Positions 7,396-21,668 of a DNA stretch of 59,105 nt are shown here, in pieces (within the stretch, counting starts at the first letter, position 1; every line of letters begins with the position of its first letter). Origin of the DNA: Leptolyngbya sp. FACHB-60 (GTDB lineage Bacteria > Cyanobacteriota > Cyanobacteriia > Phormidesmidales > Phormidesmidaceae); NCBI RefSeq assembly GCF_014695775.1, contig NZ_JACJOX010000009.1:1-59105 (forward strand), read 5' to 3'. The notes beneath the pieces were generated by a model. It was not told the DNA's origin and made no database searches. It worked only from the letters and a program-made list of their open reading frames with translations. The position numbers and the translations under genes are program-made.

Positions 7396-9471
7396 CTACA
7401 TTAGAGTTTCAGGAGAGGCATATAGTTCTGCGATCGCACATCCAACCTTGTGAATTTGAGCAGCTATTTCGAGAGGCGCAACAACTTTAACCATGGCTCC
7501 AAACCCTAGGATCCACCGCTGTAGATCTCGATCATCTCTAGACCAACTAGGCAATTGAACTTGCAGTCGGTTGGGATAGAGTGGATCGCTACTCTTAGGT
7601 AAAGTAAAAAGAGCACTAGATTTACTGGGGTTTCCTGTCAACTTTGGAGACATCCTCATTTGAGCCATGGGAAAACGCTGAGTCCCCTCGCTAACAAACG
7701 CAAAAATCTTATCGGTAAACCACAGCTCTAGCTGCATAGAAGCAGCGGCTCGTACCTCTGGATTGCGGCTGAGGAATTGCTTTTGGGCCTTCGCATTCAT
7801 GCCCAAATAAAGACTACTACAAGCCTGATAAAGCTGCTGGAGACGATGCAAAGATTGCTGCTGCGCCGCAAGATCCCGCTGATGAGATTGGGGGCGGCCC
7901 CGAAATAATCGATCGAGGCGTTCGAACTGCAGTAAGCCTACCTCTGGACCTTCAGCTATCTCGTACGCTAGATACCAGGCAATATTGTGAAAGACAATCT
8001 GCAATGGCCAAACATAAAAGAACCCGTCTGGTTGTCCATCAAAAAGACCAACACCAGCAAACCGTTTTAGCTCAAGCAGTTGTCCTGTCTCAATTTCCGA
8101 CTCTAGACGGTCTGGGTCCTTAGCAATGGCTGAGGTAGGTAACAGGTCAGGATTTATGATGGTTCGGTTACATATAGCCCTGACTGGATACAAGTCCGCG
8201 AGGTCGTGCTGGCTGCGGTGTAGACGGTCTTGAAGGGTTTCGAGAATTGCTAAGGCAGCAGGGTCTTGAATATTTTTTACCTGGCTTTGGAGTAAGCCAG
8301 CTACCCTCAACAATTCCCGTTCTGATAAAACGCCGCTGCCAATGAAGTAGCCTCGACGCATCCGAAAGCGAGGCAGAATCCCAAAGGGTTTCATTACTTG
8401 CTCGATGTCCTTACGTAATGCCGCCTGGCGATCGCCTATGAGTAACCCCTTCTTCTGCATAGCACTGATCAGGCTTTTAAGGCTACTGCTGTGTTCAGGT
8501 AGCCAGCAAAATGGATGGTGAGCGATAAACCGAATAGTTGTCAAAACCCGGTTGAAAGCTTCCCAATCGGTGTAGGAGTGAGGATTTACGGCTTCTTCAA
8601 CGCTTGGGGGTAGAGTTAGTTCAGCTTCTGTAGGGACAGGGCTTAACAAGCCATTCTCCTCTAACCAATCCAAGTCCTGTGCAATCTTGACGGGGTCGGC
8701 ATAAAGGTTACCTTGCTGATGAGCTAGCACTGAACAAATTTCATCTAAGGACTCTGAGAAAGAACAGTGCTTACCCCCCAGTAACGCGCTAAGTTGCTCA
8801 GGGTCATGCTTCTGTAAGCAACCTAAGCCAGGATATTGAACCAGCAGACTAATCAAGTGCATCAGCCGATCAAAGGCCAGCAGGCTTGAATAGCGGTGGA
8901 GTTGGATATCGTTGTGGCGAGTGCGGTTAGCGCGATTGGTGATGCTACGGCTGAGGTTGCTCAGCTTGGACTGAATTTCGTCTAGGTTTGATGTGGGGTT
9001 AATGGTGTAGATTGCCGCGAACCCTTCAGCAGGAAGGGGTGAAAACTGCTGAAGAGCATTGTGCATCTCCTCAATGACATGATCGGGCACAGCTCGGTTG
9101 CGCCGGGTATTCCATTGTTGGCAGGTGGCGAGGGGCGTGGTGAGATACCAACCAATCCAAGTTATATCGGGATAGGAAAGCTTGTTCAGCAGGGCCATTC
9201 GCCAGACCCGTTTAACGTTGGTAGCGTCGTAAATGATGCTTTGGCCTAACCCTAGGGCATCCTGAACCTGTTCCTGAATGACAGCTTCAACGTCAGACCA
9301 CTGACCCTGTATGGCTTCATCGCCGTAGAGGTCTTTGCGAATTTGGTCGGTAGAGACTATACAGCTGCCGGTTATAGCCTGCTGCATTTTATGAGCCAGG
9401 GTAGTTTTTCCGCTACCAGGTGGCCCCATCAGCATATGGCAAATGATATCGGCACCCATGGCAGGAAACAC
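7396..9471 (-). CDS. polynucleotide-kinase-like / HTH / WYL fusion protein
   Basis: This 691-residue protein joins three parts. Residues 1-160 are a P-loop kinase with Walker A GPPGSGKTT at 16-24 and the SIIYDATNVKR and RNRAVPDHVIEEM segments typical of polynucleotide kinases and RNA-repair enzymes. The middle holds an HTH-like region (ALRKDIEQVMKPFGI...RRGYF). A WYL domain follows at about residues 455-520 (LELKRF ... FYVWPLQIVFHN). WYL domains bind ligands and are linked to control of prokaryotic defence systems. The gene is divergent from cmr2 across about 300 bases. I infer a regulator or RNA-end enzyme of the CRISPR locus; this is not shown. Confidence 0.75.
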   Translation of the reverse strand: MFPAMGADIICHMLMGPPGSGKTTLAHKMQQAITGSCIVSTDQIRKDLYGDEAIQGQWSDVEAVIQEQVQDALGLGQSIIYDATNVKRVWRMALLNKLSYPDITWIGWYLTTPLATCQQWNTRRNRAVPDHVIEEMHNALQQFSPLPAEGFAAIYTINPTSNLDEIQSKLSNLSRSITNRANRTRHNDIQLHRYSSLLAFDRLMHLISLLVQYPGLGCLQKHDPEQLSALLGGKHCSFSESLDEICSVLAHQQGNLYADPVKIAQDLDWLEENGLLSPVPTEAELTLPPSVEEAVNPHSYTDWEAFNRVLTTIRFIAHHPFCWLPEHSSSLKSLISAMQKKGLLIGDRQAALRKDIEQVMKPFGILPRFRMRRGYFIGSGVLSERELLRVAGLLQSQVKNIQDPAALAILETLQDRLHRSQHDLADLYPVRAICNRTIINPDLLPTSAIAKDPDRLESEIETGQLLELKRFAGVGLFDGQPDGFFYVWPLQIVFHNIAWYLAYEIAEGPEVGLLQFERLDRLFRGRPQSHQRDLAAQQQSLHRLQQLYQACSSLYLGMNAKAQKQFLSRNPEVRAAASMQLELWFTDKIFAFVSEGTQRFPMAQMRMSPKLTGNPSKSSALFTLPKSSDPLYPNRLQVQLPSWSRDDRDLQRWILGFGAMVKVVAPLEIAAQIHKVGCAIAELYASPETLM

Positions 9472-9777
9472 TTCAAGAAAATGGAATGCTCTTATTTTAT
9501 TGGCTGGGGAGTGGCCCGGCCGGTGGACTAATGCGATTGTCCATAGCGTTACGGTTCACTCAATAAGGAAAACCGTACTGATTCTGATCCTTTACGCAGG
9601 AGAGATCAGGAGACGCTATGAGAGCAGGCATCCTGGGACTGGATGTGACGGCGTGTGTCGGATTCGTCATTCGCATTAAAATTCTACCCCAGCTGGATTG
9701 AGTCGGCCATACTCGACAAAGTTGTTAACGGGCGGTCTGTTTAGCCCGGTCAGATTTCAACCAAAGGAACGCTTCAC
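9472..9777. promoter_or_regulatory. divergent promoter region between the kinase-WYL gene and cmr2
   Basis: This stretch of about 306 bases separates the two divergent transcription units and must hold both promoters. A tiny frame at 9618-9701 follows a CAGGAG ribosome-like site but codes only 27 residues. No convincing operator was found. If the WYL protein regulates the locus, its binding site is most likely here. Confidence 0.45.
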
Positions 9778-14850
<5,073 letters not shown>

Positions 14851-14863
14851 AAAGGGCTGAATA

Positions 14864-15256
14864 ATGGGATTTGATCCGCGTACGATGGGCAAGCCTGTTT
14901 ATGAAGCTCTCTATGAGCTTAGAAATTTACCCAGCCAGGATGAAACGCGCCTTAAGGAACAGAAAAATCAGGCAGTTGAGCTGTATACCTATCTCTCAAC
15001 CTGGGGCCTAATGCGGCTTAAGGCAGAAGAGATGGCGCTGAACCAGGAAGGGAAAAAGCAGGTAGTCAAAAAGTATTTTGTGTGTTTAGAGGAGATTTCA
15101 GAACAACGCAAGTTATCTGGGGCAGATGGATTGAGTACCCTCAAAGAACTTGACACGGATGACTACCTTGGTTTGACCGGGTTAGGACTGGCGATCGCTC
15201 AAGAATTCAGCTTTTGGGCAACAGCGGTTTATAACGACATTAAGGGTGAGGTATAA
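14864..15256 (+). CDS. cmr5: type III-B CRISPR small subunit Cmr5
   Basis: The 130-residue, helix-rich protein sits where Cmr5 is expected, between cmr4 and the cmr6 part. Cmr5 stacks along Cmr4 in the belly of the complex. The sequence is rich in Glu/Lys/Leu helices (YTYLSTWGLMRLKAEEMAL, LTGLGLAIAQEFSFWATAVY). Sequence similarity in Cmr5 is weak across the family, so the call leans on size, helical character and position. A purine-rich site (AGAAAGGGC) precedes the ATG, and only 13 bases separate it from cmr4. Confidence 0.85.
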   Translation: MGFDPRTMGKPVYEALYELRNLPSQDETRLKEQKNQAVELYTYLSTWGLMRLKAEEMALNQEGKKQVVKKYFVCLEEISEQRKLSGADGLSTLKELDTDDYLGLTGLGLAIAQEFSFWATAVYNDIKGEV

Positions 15257-15258
15257 CT

Positions 15259-17268
15259 GTGGTTTTTGATCGACCAAAGAAATCAGTGACTGGCAAGCCT
15301 TCCCTGGCCACAAGTAACCCTAGCCCCAAGGAACAATCAGGCAAGCCCAAAAAAGTAATTACGGTGGGTGTTAATCGGGGTAATTCTGGTGACAACCGAG
15401 GACACGGTGGCAATGGAGGAGGAGGCCACAATGGTGGAAATGGTGATGTTCCATCGCCCTGGTTGCAGCATCCGTTAGATCCCAATCCTGATCCAACACC
15501 TGAAGCCAGCTTTGTGGAACATCTACGGTGGATGCGGTCTTATCGAAAAGACGATCCCAATAAGGACTCCACCAAAGTCCAAATTCTGCAAATGGCAGAG
15601 AAGAATGCGAATTACCGCGATCGCCTTAAAACCCTCACTGACCGCACTCGACTGATTGCGGGGGAAGACAACACATTTCAGGTCAAGTGCTTGTGGCGCA
15701 TTCGCGTTGGTGGACATCGAGGGCCAGAAAACATTTTGCTACCTGCCTTTGATGCCTTGGGGATGCCCTTTATTCCTGCCAGCACGCTACGAGGGGTAGC
15801 TCGTTCCCAAGCGATAAGAGACAATCTACCTAATGCTCTGGATTACTCGGACAGGGAAGCTGTGAAAAAAGCTTGGCAAGATGCTGAGCAGCAAGCGGCT
15901 AAATATTTTGGTCATTTGGATGCGGAAGGCAAGGATCGTATGGGTAAGGTTGTTTTTCTAGATGCCTATCCATTACCACAGCACTCCGGCAATGGCTGTG
16001 GATTGGCAGTGGATATAGCAACGGCTATCTGGAAATGGGATGGTGATACTCCGATATACGGCAACCCCAATCCCAATCCATTTTTCTCATTAGAAAAAGC
16101 AACATTTTTGATTGGCATCCGTCCTTCTACTAATGGCAACCCAGAGACCTTGGAGAAAGTTAAGCAGTGGCTGAGTCGCGGCTTAGCTTCTGGCATTGGC
16201 TCTCAGGTAAATACCGGCTATGGCAGTTTGGTCAGAGCGGGGCAATCGACAGCAGTAGATGAATTTTTCAGTGTAAACTTTGCCCTTGAAGGGCAACTCA
16301 TCCACGGATGCCAGAAGTTTACTCAGTGGAACTGGAATGATCGTCGCAATGAATGGCAAATGCGGGGAAACCCTGAGCCCGAGGTACGCCCAGTCGCATT
16401 CAAATCAATACTGCGCTACTGGTTCCGGGCTTTTGCTTTAGGTGTGTTGCCATCTACAGAAGTGCAACGCTTAGAACGTGAGCTATTCGGCGCAATTAGC
16501 CCTAAACAGGCGCGAGGTAAAGTTGCGGTTAGGATTGCTGATGGGCGTGTCGTACAGCGGGAAGCTCGACCAACTCGGCAAGGACAGAATGACCCCTGTG
16601 GAGAACAGTCTGGTCGGTTGATCTTGGCTTACTCGTCGGAGACATCTGTCAGCCAAAAACGTGACATTGAAGTCCTGTTTAAGAACCTGACCTGGGTGAT
16701 GTTCCATCTTGGGGGGATTGGCCAGGGGGCAAGACGGCCCTGTTACTCTCGCAAGAACCGTGAGCGGGCTCCCTGGTGGCGTGGGTCTACCCTAATTCCT
16801 GATGTGAGGGATCCATTTTGGAATCTCCCCAGCAAAGTCAATAATTTTCAAGGGCTTTTTCAGCGAAGGTTGCAAGACTTTTATGAGGCATTGGGAAGAT
16901 TAGCTGATCATCCTGTTAATCCTCGTCAACTATTGGAAGTTGGTCAGGTAAGAAGCGATCGATGGACGGAAGCTGTTGATCGTCACTGTCGCATTATCGT
17001 ATGCAATGGACAAGAAGACTTTGGCAAACCCTACGCTCTCAGAATTTTGCATCATCGAGATTTTAAGCGTGGGCAAGACTATGACGGCAACCTTTGTGGC
17101 CAAGTACAGGGGGGCGTTAAGCCCTCACCCGTTTGGATTGCGGATCTAGACAAGTACCAGGTAGTAACTGTATTTGGGGCGACTCAAGACCCACGTCAAA
17201 GATATGCCAGTGAACTACGACGGCAGACGGATCCCAATGACTACGCTCAAATTTGGCCTTTGCAGTAG
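15259..17268 (+). CDS. Cmr6-Cmr1 fusion, RAMP proteins of the type III-B complex
   Basis: The 669-residue protein begins with GTG two bases after cmr5. Residues 1-60 are a Gly/Asn-rich low-complexity tail. Residues about 100-325 look like Cmr6: FIPASTLRGVARS, YFGHLDAEGKDRMG, VVFLDAYP and the GIGSQVNTGYGSL loop. Residues about 330-669 look like Cmr1: HGCQKF, RPVAFKSILRYWFRAF, ELFGAI and GGIGQGARRP. Normally the two are separate subunits at the 3' end of the crRNA. No separate cmr1 or cmr6 exists in the window, so the fusion would supply both. The RAMP and Cmr6 half is clear; the Cmr1 half is less certain. Confidence 0.85.
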   Translation: MVFDRPKKSVTGKPSLATSNPSPKEQSGKPKKVITVGVNRGNSGDNRGHGGNGGGGHNGGNGDVPSPWLQHPLDPNPDPTPEASFVEHLRWMRSYRKDDPNKDSTKVQILQMAEKNANYRDRLKTLTDRTRLIAGEDNTFQVKCLWRIRVGGHRGPENILLPAFDALGMPFIPASTLRGVARSQAIRDNLPNALDYSDREAVKKAWQDAEQQAAKYFGHLDAEGKDRMGKVVFLDAYPLPQHSGNGCGLAVDIATAIWKWDGDTPIYGNPNPNPFFSLEKATFLIGIRPSTNGNPETLEKVKQWLSRGLASGIGSQVNTGYGSLVRAGQSTAVDEFFSVNFALEGQLIHGCQKFTQWNWNDRRNEWQMRGNPEPEVRPVAFKSILRYWFRAFALGVLPSTEVQRLERELFGAISPKQARGKVAVRIADGRVVQREARPTRQGQNDPCGEQSGRLILAYSSETSVSQKRDIEVLFKNLTWVMFHLGGIGQGARRPCYSRKNRERAPWWRGSTLIPDVRDPFWNLPSKVNNFQGLFQRRLQDFYEALGRLADHPVNPRQLLEVGQVRSDRWTEAVDRHCRIIVCNGQEDFGKPYALRILHHRDFKRGQDYDGNLCGQVQGGVKPSPVWIADLDKYQVVTVFGATQDPRQRYASELRRQTDPNDYAQIWPLQ

Positions 17269-17293
17269 ATCCATTTATTAGATATCCGAAACA

Positions 17294-18826
17294 ATGAAAA
17301 CCCTAATGATTACTGTAGGCACCCGTCAGGTTGGGTGGCGTTGCCGCGACGGCGTAGTGCGCAGTTTAGGGGCCGATGGCGTCAAATATGACCCGCAGCA
17401 CACCGCTGAACTTTACCAAAATGAACTAGATCTTAAACGAAATAATCATCAAGACAAAGGTAACGATCACACCTACCCCTGGAGCGTTTGGGACTTAGGG
17501 TATCGTCTCTGGCAGCAGTGCCAGCAAGCGGACTTTGGCCCCGTTGAGTTATTGCTGGATGAAGTAATTATTGCTGACCAGATCCCAAAAAGTTTGAGTC
17601 ATGTAATTTTGTGGGGTACTCAACAGCCAGATACCGTTTCTTGGCACTATCGCCGTATGGATACGGCTTGGCTGGCAGAGTTGATGGCTGGTAAGCTTAA
17701 GCAAAAATATCCTGAGCTGCAAGTCAAGGTTTTTAGGCCACTCCTCAGCGCTATTGATACCGAAGCGATTCGCGATGAGCTAGAATCTCACATTTTGCCC
17801 TTTGCCTTACAGACGCGACTGCCTAACGACTCAGACTTCACCCTTCTAATTGAAAACAAGGGTGCCACCCCCGCAATCGCAGAAGGACTAAGTATTTGTG
17901 CCGGGGCATTAGTGCGGGACTGCCAGGTTGTCACCACTACCCCTACAGAGCCTCGACCACTCTATCCCAGAGTCAGCGATACAGTCCAAACCGTTGCGCC
18001 TGCCAATGAGTATCGGCGAGTTAACTTAAGCAGTTACTTTTGGCCTTTAGAGCGATCACGCATTCTTTCAGCCTGGCAACGAGGTGATTTTCGAGAAGCC
18101 CAGGTATGGCTGCAAGCCCATCGCCCCCAACATCGTCCTATGTACGAGCTAGCCGGTTATTTAGCGCTAACTACTAACTGGCAAATGGATGACGCCTTAA
18201 AAGGGATAAAAAACTGGGTAGGCACAAGAAATGTGAAGAATTGCACGACTAGTGAAATTCGCGAAATTTGGCAGGCGGCGGTGAGTATCATGTGCCCTGC
18301 GGGAGGGAAACAAACTTCTACGAGCAAATATCTCAAAATTTGGGAGACTCGCTTGCTCATGGAATTAGAGCTGAGCTGCGAAAATTACACTGCAGCCTTC
18401 ATGCAGTTTGCCCAAACGCTAGAGCGCCTTTTGTTTTGGCGTTATGAAACCGAAAATTGGATTCAGCAGAGATTGATTACTCCCCCAGAGGATAAAAAAG
18501 TTTATGGATTGAAGTACAAAGCTTCTTTAGGAGAACTCAAAATAGCTTGGCTAGAGTCGCAGCAAATTGAGCCAGATAGTTTTTCTTGGCAACAACTTGA
18601 TGCCATCAATGAATTACGAAACAGTGTAATCCACCGCAGTACTTCGCTGACGCCGGAAGAACTCCAAAATGAAATTTGGCCACATATTGATCAGCCAACA
18701 CCAGAGGCCCTTTACAAAGCCATGATTTCTTTGTTGCAGACCTTACTGCCACCTGATCATCTTATGCCCGATCGATCCCTCCTACAAGATCTTTACTCCT
18801 GGGGCATTGAACAATTACAAGCTTAG
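17294..18826 (+). CDS. CARF-HEPN ancillary ribonuclease, Csm6/Csx1-like (first of two)
   Basis: This 510-residue protein should bind cyclic oligoadenylate made by Cmr2 and then cut RNA. The N-terminus MKTLMITVGTRQVGW is a Rossmann-type CARF start. LLIENKGATPAIAEGL near residue 185 fits the ligand loop. The C-terminal helical region ends with NELRNSVIHRS, a HEPN RNase motif of the form R-N-x3-H (R442, H447). It lies 25 bases after the effector genes and 9 before a second CARF-HEPN gene. The two are clearly different in sequence. Which oligoadenylate it senses is unknown. Confidence 0.8.
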   Translation: MKTLMITVGTRQVGWRCRDGVVRSLGADGVKYDPQHTAELYQNELDLKRNNHQDKGNDHTYPWSVWDLGYRLWQQCQQADFGPVELLLDEVIIADQIPKSLSHVILWGTQQPDTVSWHYRRMDTAWLAELMAGKLKQKYPELQVKVFRPLLSAIDTEAIRDELESHILPFALQTRLPNDSDFTLLIENKGATPAIAEGLSICAGALVRDCQVVTTTPTEPRPLYPRVSDTVQTVAPANEYRRVNLSSYFWPLERSRILSAWQRGDFREAQVWLQAHRPQHRPMYELAGYLALTTNWQMDDALKGIKNWVGTRNVKNCTTSEIREIWQAAVSIMCPAGGKQTSTSKYLKIWETRLLMELELSCENYTAAFMQFAQTLERLLFWRYETENWIQQRLITPPEDKKVYGLKYKASLGELKIAWLESQQIEPDSFSWQQLDAINELRNSVIHRSTSLTPEELQNEIWPHIDQPTPEALYKAMISLLQTLLPPDHLMPDRSLLQDLYSWGIEQLQA

Positions 18827-18835
18827 ACAAACTCT

Positions 18836-20302
18836 ATGAAAGCAGTTCTTATTGCTACCATCGGTACCCGCGATTTGATGTTTCAGACCCAATCGGAGGA
18901 CTGGTTCAATATTGGCGATGACCAGATGCGCGGCGACATCATCGGCGAGCAGGCCGAAGTCTTAGAAGACCTAGGGCAAGACCTGATTACATTCCGCGAG
19001 CTGACCCAATTCTTGCTCGACCACCTCGACCAGTACCGCAGTCGCATTCGCCCAATCATTATGGGCAAGCTGTTTCAGGAAAGGGCGGCGGATATCAGCA
19101 AAATTTATCTTGTTGGTACTGACCAGCCGTCTACAGTAGCCGAGCGTAACAAAGACACGCTCAATGCCTGCTACCTGCTCCAAGACTGGTTTCAGCAGCA
19201 CTATTCCCACATAACCGTGGAACTAATTGCTTTGGGGGCTGATGGCACCAATCCCAGCGACTTTGAGGCTATGTTTCGCTGGTGGCAGAAGGTGTGGCGC
19301 GAGACGATTCAAGTCTCTACACAACAACCGATTTGGTTGTGCATCAAGGGAGGAGTAGGACAAACAGCAGAAGCCGCTCGGATCTCTGGCTTGAGTCTCT
19401 ATAGCGATCGCATCCAATTCTTTGACTTCAAGCAAACTCCTTACCAAAACCGCCAAGGGATACCGTCTGCCTATAGCGGCCCCTTCAAGGGCACTAGCTA
19501 CCTCTGGGACCGCACCCGTCAGCAGGCATTAAGACTATGGGAGCGCTACGACTACGCTGGACTAGAAGCGCTTCTAGCCCCCTATTTTCAGCAAGACCAA
19601 GCTCGGTTTGGAGCATTGCCGATTTGGATCAAGGCTGGGGTTGATTGGAATCAGGGAGAGTTCAAAACCTTCTTTCAGCGGGTCAAGTCCACGCTACCCC
19701 CTGCTCAGCAACGTCAGGGCCATACCTGGTGGTGGATGGCCTATGAGCAGGCTCAGTTGGCTCAGGTGCGCTTACATCAGCAGCACACATCAGAGGCCAT
19801 GCTACATAGCTTTAGGGCCGTTGAAGGTGTGATTTGGGAATGGATGCTGGCTCATTATGGCGACTACATCCAGCATCCCCCAAGACGCTATCCCCAGTTA
19901 TTGGGTTCTATTTGCGATCGCTACCCCAGTCTCCGACCTTCTTTTGTTGATAGAGCCACTGGTCAATTACGGGAATCGGCCAATCTCAACGGCTATATAC
20001 AACAGGCCCTGTTAGAAGCAGTTATACCAGCGATTATCAGCAATACTGATTTTCAATCTTTCTGGAGCCAGGACAATCGAGATCAACGCAATACCTTGTC
20101 CCATCGGCTAGGGGGCCTGACGGCTCGGGATCTATTTCTGGCTTGGGGTGCAGATACTCAAAATGCAGAGGATTGGCAAAAGCGTATTATTAACTGCCTA
20201 AATTTAATAGCATCTCAATCCTTTAGATCCCTTGACCAAGCTAGCATTTTCAGCTTTTTGCATAAAAAAATTCAGAAGTTAATTGATACATATGAACCAT
20301 AG
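18836..20302 (+). CDS. CARF-HEPN ancillary ribonuclease, Csm6/Csx1-like (second of two)
   Basis: The 488-residue protein starts MKAVLIATIGTRDLMFQ, a CARF beta strand and loop, and has LCIKGGVGQTAEAARISGLSLYS near residue 180, the usual ligand-binding glycine loop. The C-terminal helical half carries DQRNTLSHRL, a HEPN R-N-x3-H motif (R418, H423). It would be activated by cyclic oligoadenylate and degrade RNA. It follows the first CARF-HEPN gene by nine bases and probably belongs to the cmr operon. Having two such effectors may allow different ligands or targets; this is inference. Confidence 0.8.
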   Translation: MKAVLIATIGTRDLMFQTQSEDWFNIGDDQMRGDIIGEQAEVLEDLGQDLITFRELTQFLLDHLDQYRSRIRPIIMGKLFQERAADISKIYLVGTDQPSTVAERNKDTLNACYLLQDWFQQHYSHITVELIALGADGTNPSDFEAMFRWWQKVWRETIQVSTQQPIWLCIKGGVGQTAEAARISGLSLYSDRIQFFDFKQTPYQNRQGIPSAYSGPFKGTSYLWDRTRQQALRLWERYDYAGLEALLAPYFQQDQARFGALPIWIKAGVDWNQGEFKTFFQRVKSTLPPAQQRQGHTWWWMAYEQAQLAQVRLHQQHTSEAMLHSFRAVEGVIWEWMLAHYGDYIQHPPRRYPQLLGSICDRYPSLRPSFVDRATGQLRESANLNGYIQQALLEAVIPAIISNTDFQSFWSQDNRDQRNTLSHRLGGLTARDLFLAWGADTQNAEDWQKRIINCLNLIASQSFRSLDQASIFSFLHKKIQKLIDTYEP

Positions 20303-20374
20303 GTATCTAGTTTAAGCTTACTAAAGTACTTATGTTTTACTCTTTATTTCTTTAAACTAAACTTTTCGTACCTT

Positions 20375-20390
20375 CATCAAGTTTTTGATG
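20375..20390. other. small hairpin before cas1
   Basis: CATCAA and TTGATG pair around GTTT in the AT-rich stretch between the second CARF gene and cas1. No T tract follows at once, though a run of eight Ts lies about 30 bases further. It may mark the end of the effector operon or a weak terminator before a separate cas1 promoter. Confidence 0.3.
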
Positions 20391-20507
20391 GTTAGGGCAC
20401 CTTAAGTTTACCGAAGTTTTTTTTGTTCCCAGATAGGTTTCGGCTGTGTGGTGGAGTGGTTGCTTCTTAAACTTTGCATCTCAATAGCTTTCCAACTGAG
20501 AAAAATT

Positions 20508-21487
20508 ATGCAAACGCTTTATATTTCACAGCAGGGGTGCTCTGTAAGCCTCTGCCAAGAACAATTGCTTGTTAAACAGAAAGACAATGTTTGTCAGCAG
20601 GTTCAACTACCTTTGATCGAACAGGTGCTGGTATTTGGCCAATCGCAGGTAACAACACAAGCGTTACGAGCTTGCCTTAAGCGCAATATTCCCATTCTAT
20701 ATTTGTCTCGAATGGGGCAATGCCATGGTCGATTATTGCCGATGCCGCAAGGCTATCGCCAGTTAGCACGATATCAGAGTGAGCTTTCTGAAGATACTCG
20801 GCTTTCAGTGGCTAAGGCGATTGTTCAAGCTAAACTCCGTAATAGCCGGGTACTTCTACAGCGTCAGGCACGACAACGCTCTAAAGAGTCTATAACCGCA
20901 GCCGTGCAGCAACTGGAATCGCTCATCATTGGTGCTAGCAAAGCCAGTTCAAACCAAGCTTTGATGGGAGTTGAAGGTGCCGGGGCTGCAAGTTACTTCT
21001 CGGTTTTAGGCGATTGCCTAGTTAATCCTGAGTTCAAATTTACGGAGCGTAGCCGTCGCCCGCCTACAGATCCAGTGAATGCACTACTGAGCTTTGGCTA
21101 TCAACTCCTGTGGAATCATCTTTATAGCCTCATTGAGGCCCAAAACCTCGATCCCTACGATGCTTGTCTACATCAAGGAACTCGCAAACATGCAGCATTA
21201 GTTCTGACCTTATAGAAGCATTTCGAGCACCATTAGCGGATTCACTCATGCTGTATTTGGTAAACCATAGGGTCATGGATGTAGAGTCTGACTTTACATT
21301 CAAGAGTGGCGGTTGTTATCTCAACGGCAATGGGCGACGCAAATACTTACGTGCATTTATTGCCCGCATGGAAGAGGAGATCAAAGCCGGAGGAGAAGAG
21401 CTTCATCCCCGCTGGGATTTGTTGATGGCTCAAGTCAAGGACTACAAAAAGTTTATTTACAACCCGAAGGCTCTGTTTCAGCCCTGA
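20508..21487 (+). pseudogene. cas1: cas1 with a one-base frameshift
   Basis: The first part (MQTLYISQQGC...) is a normal Cas1 through residue 232, with metal-binding Glu in MGVEGAGA (E156) and His in CLHQGTRKHA (H222). At about 21201-21204 the frame breaks: the original frame ends LVLTL-stop, while the next frame continues SDLIEAFRAPLADSLMLYLVN to 21487. Restoring one base, probably a lost T in GTTTCT, gives a protein of about 326 residues, the usual length, with the third metal ligand in DLIEAF. An in-frame start at 20448 exists, but the Cas1 N-terminus begins at 20508. Either Cas1 is inactive, or this is an assembly error or recoding. Confidence 0.85.
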
Positions 21488-21635
21488 TTGACTGACAAAA
21501 GTTTGCCTGGATGCTACTCAAAGCCTCCTATAGCAGGGGTTTGAGGCGATCTAGAACGTTTTATGGCTCCGTTTCGCCTGTAATGCTTGTCAGCCAAGGG
21601 CTTCGAGGGTTAATGATCCATGTTTTGTCAGTCAA
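21488..21635. repeat. 148-base element flanked by a perfect 13-bp inverted repeat
   Basis: TTGACTGACAAAA at 21488-21500 and TTTTGTCAGTCAA at 21623-21635 are perfect inverted repeats. The left one begins directly after the cas1 stop. The interior has further pairing, for example CTCAAA with TTTGAG around a CTATAG-containing loop. It has no open frame. It could be a small non-autonomous transposable element or a structured RNA; nothing here decides between them. Confidence 0.55.
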
Positions 21636-21668
21636 CCAGGTTTCAGCCTTATTCGATCCGGTGAGGCT

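Noticed and set aside
9618..9701. 27-residue frame with a CAGGAG site upstream of cmr2
   Set aside because: Too short to judge, with no recognisable sequence. It could be a leader peptide, but nothing beyond the ribosome-like site supports it.
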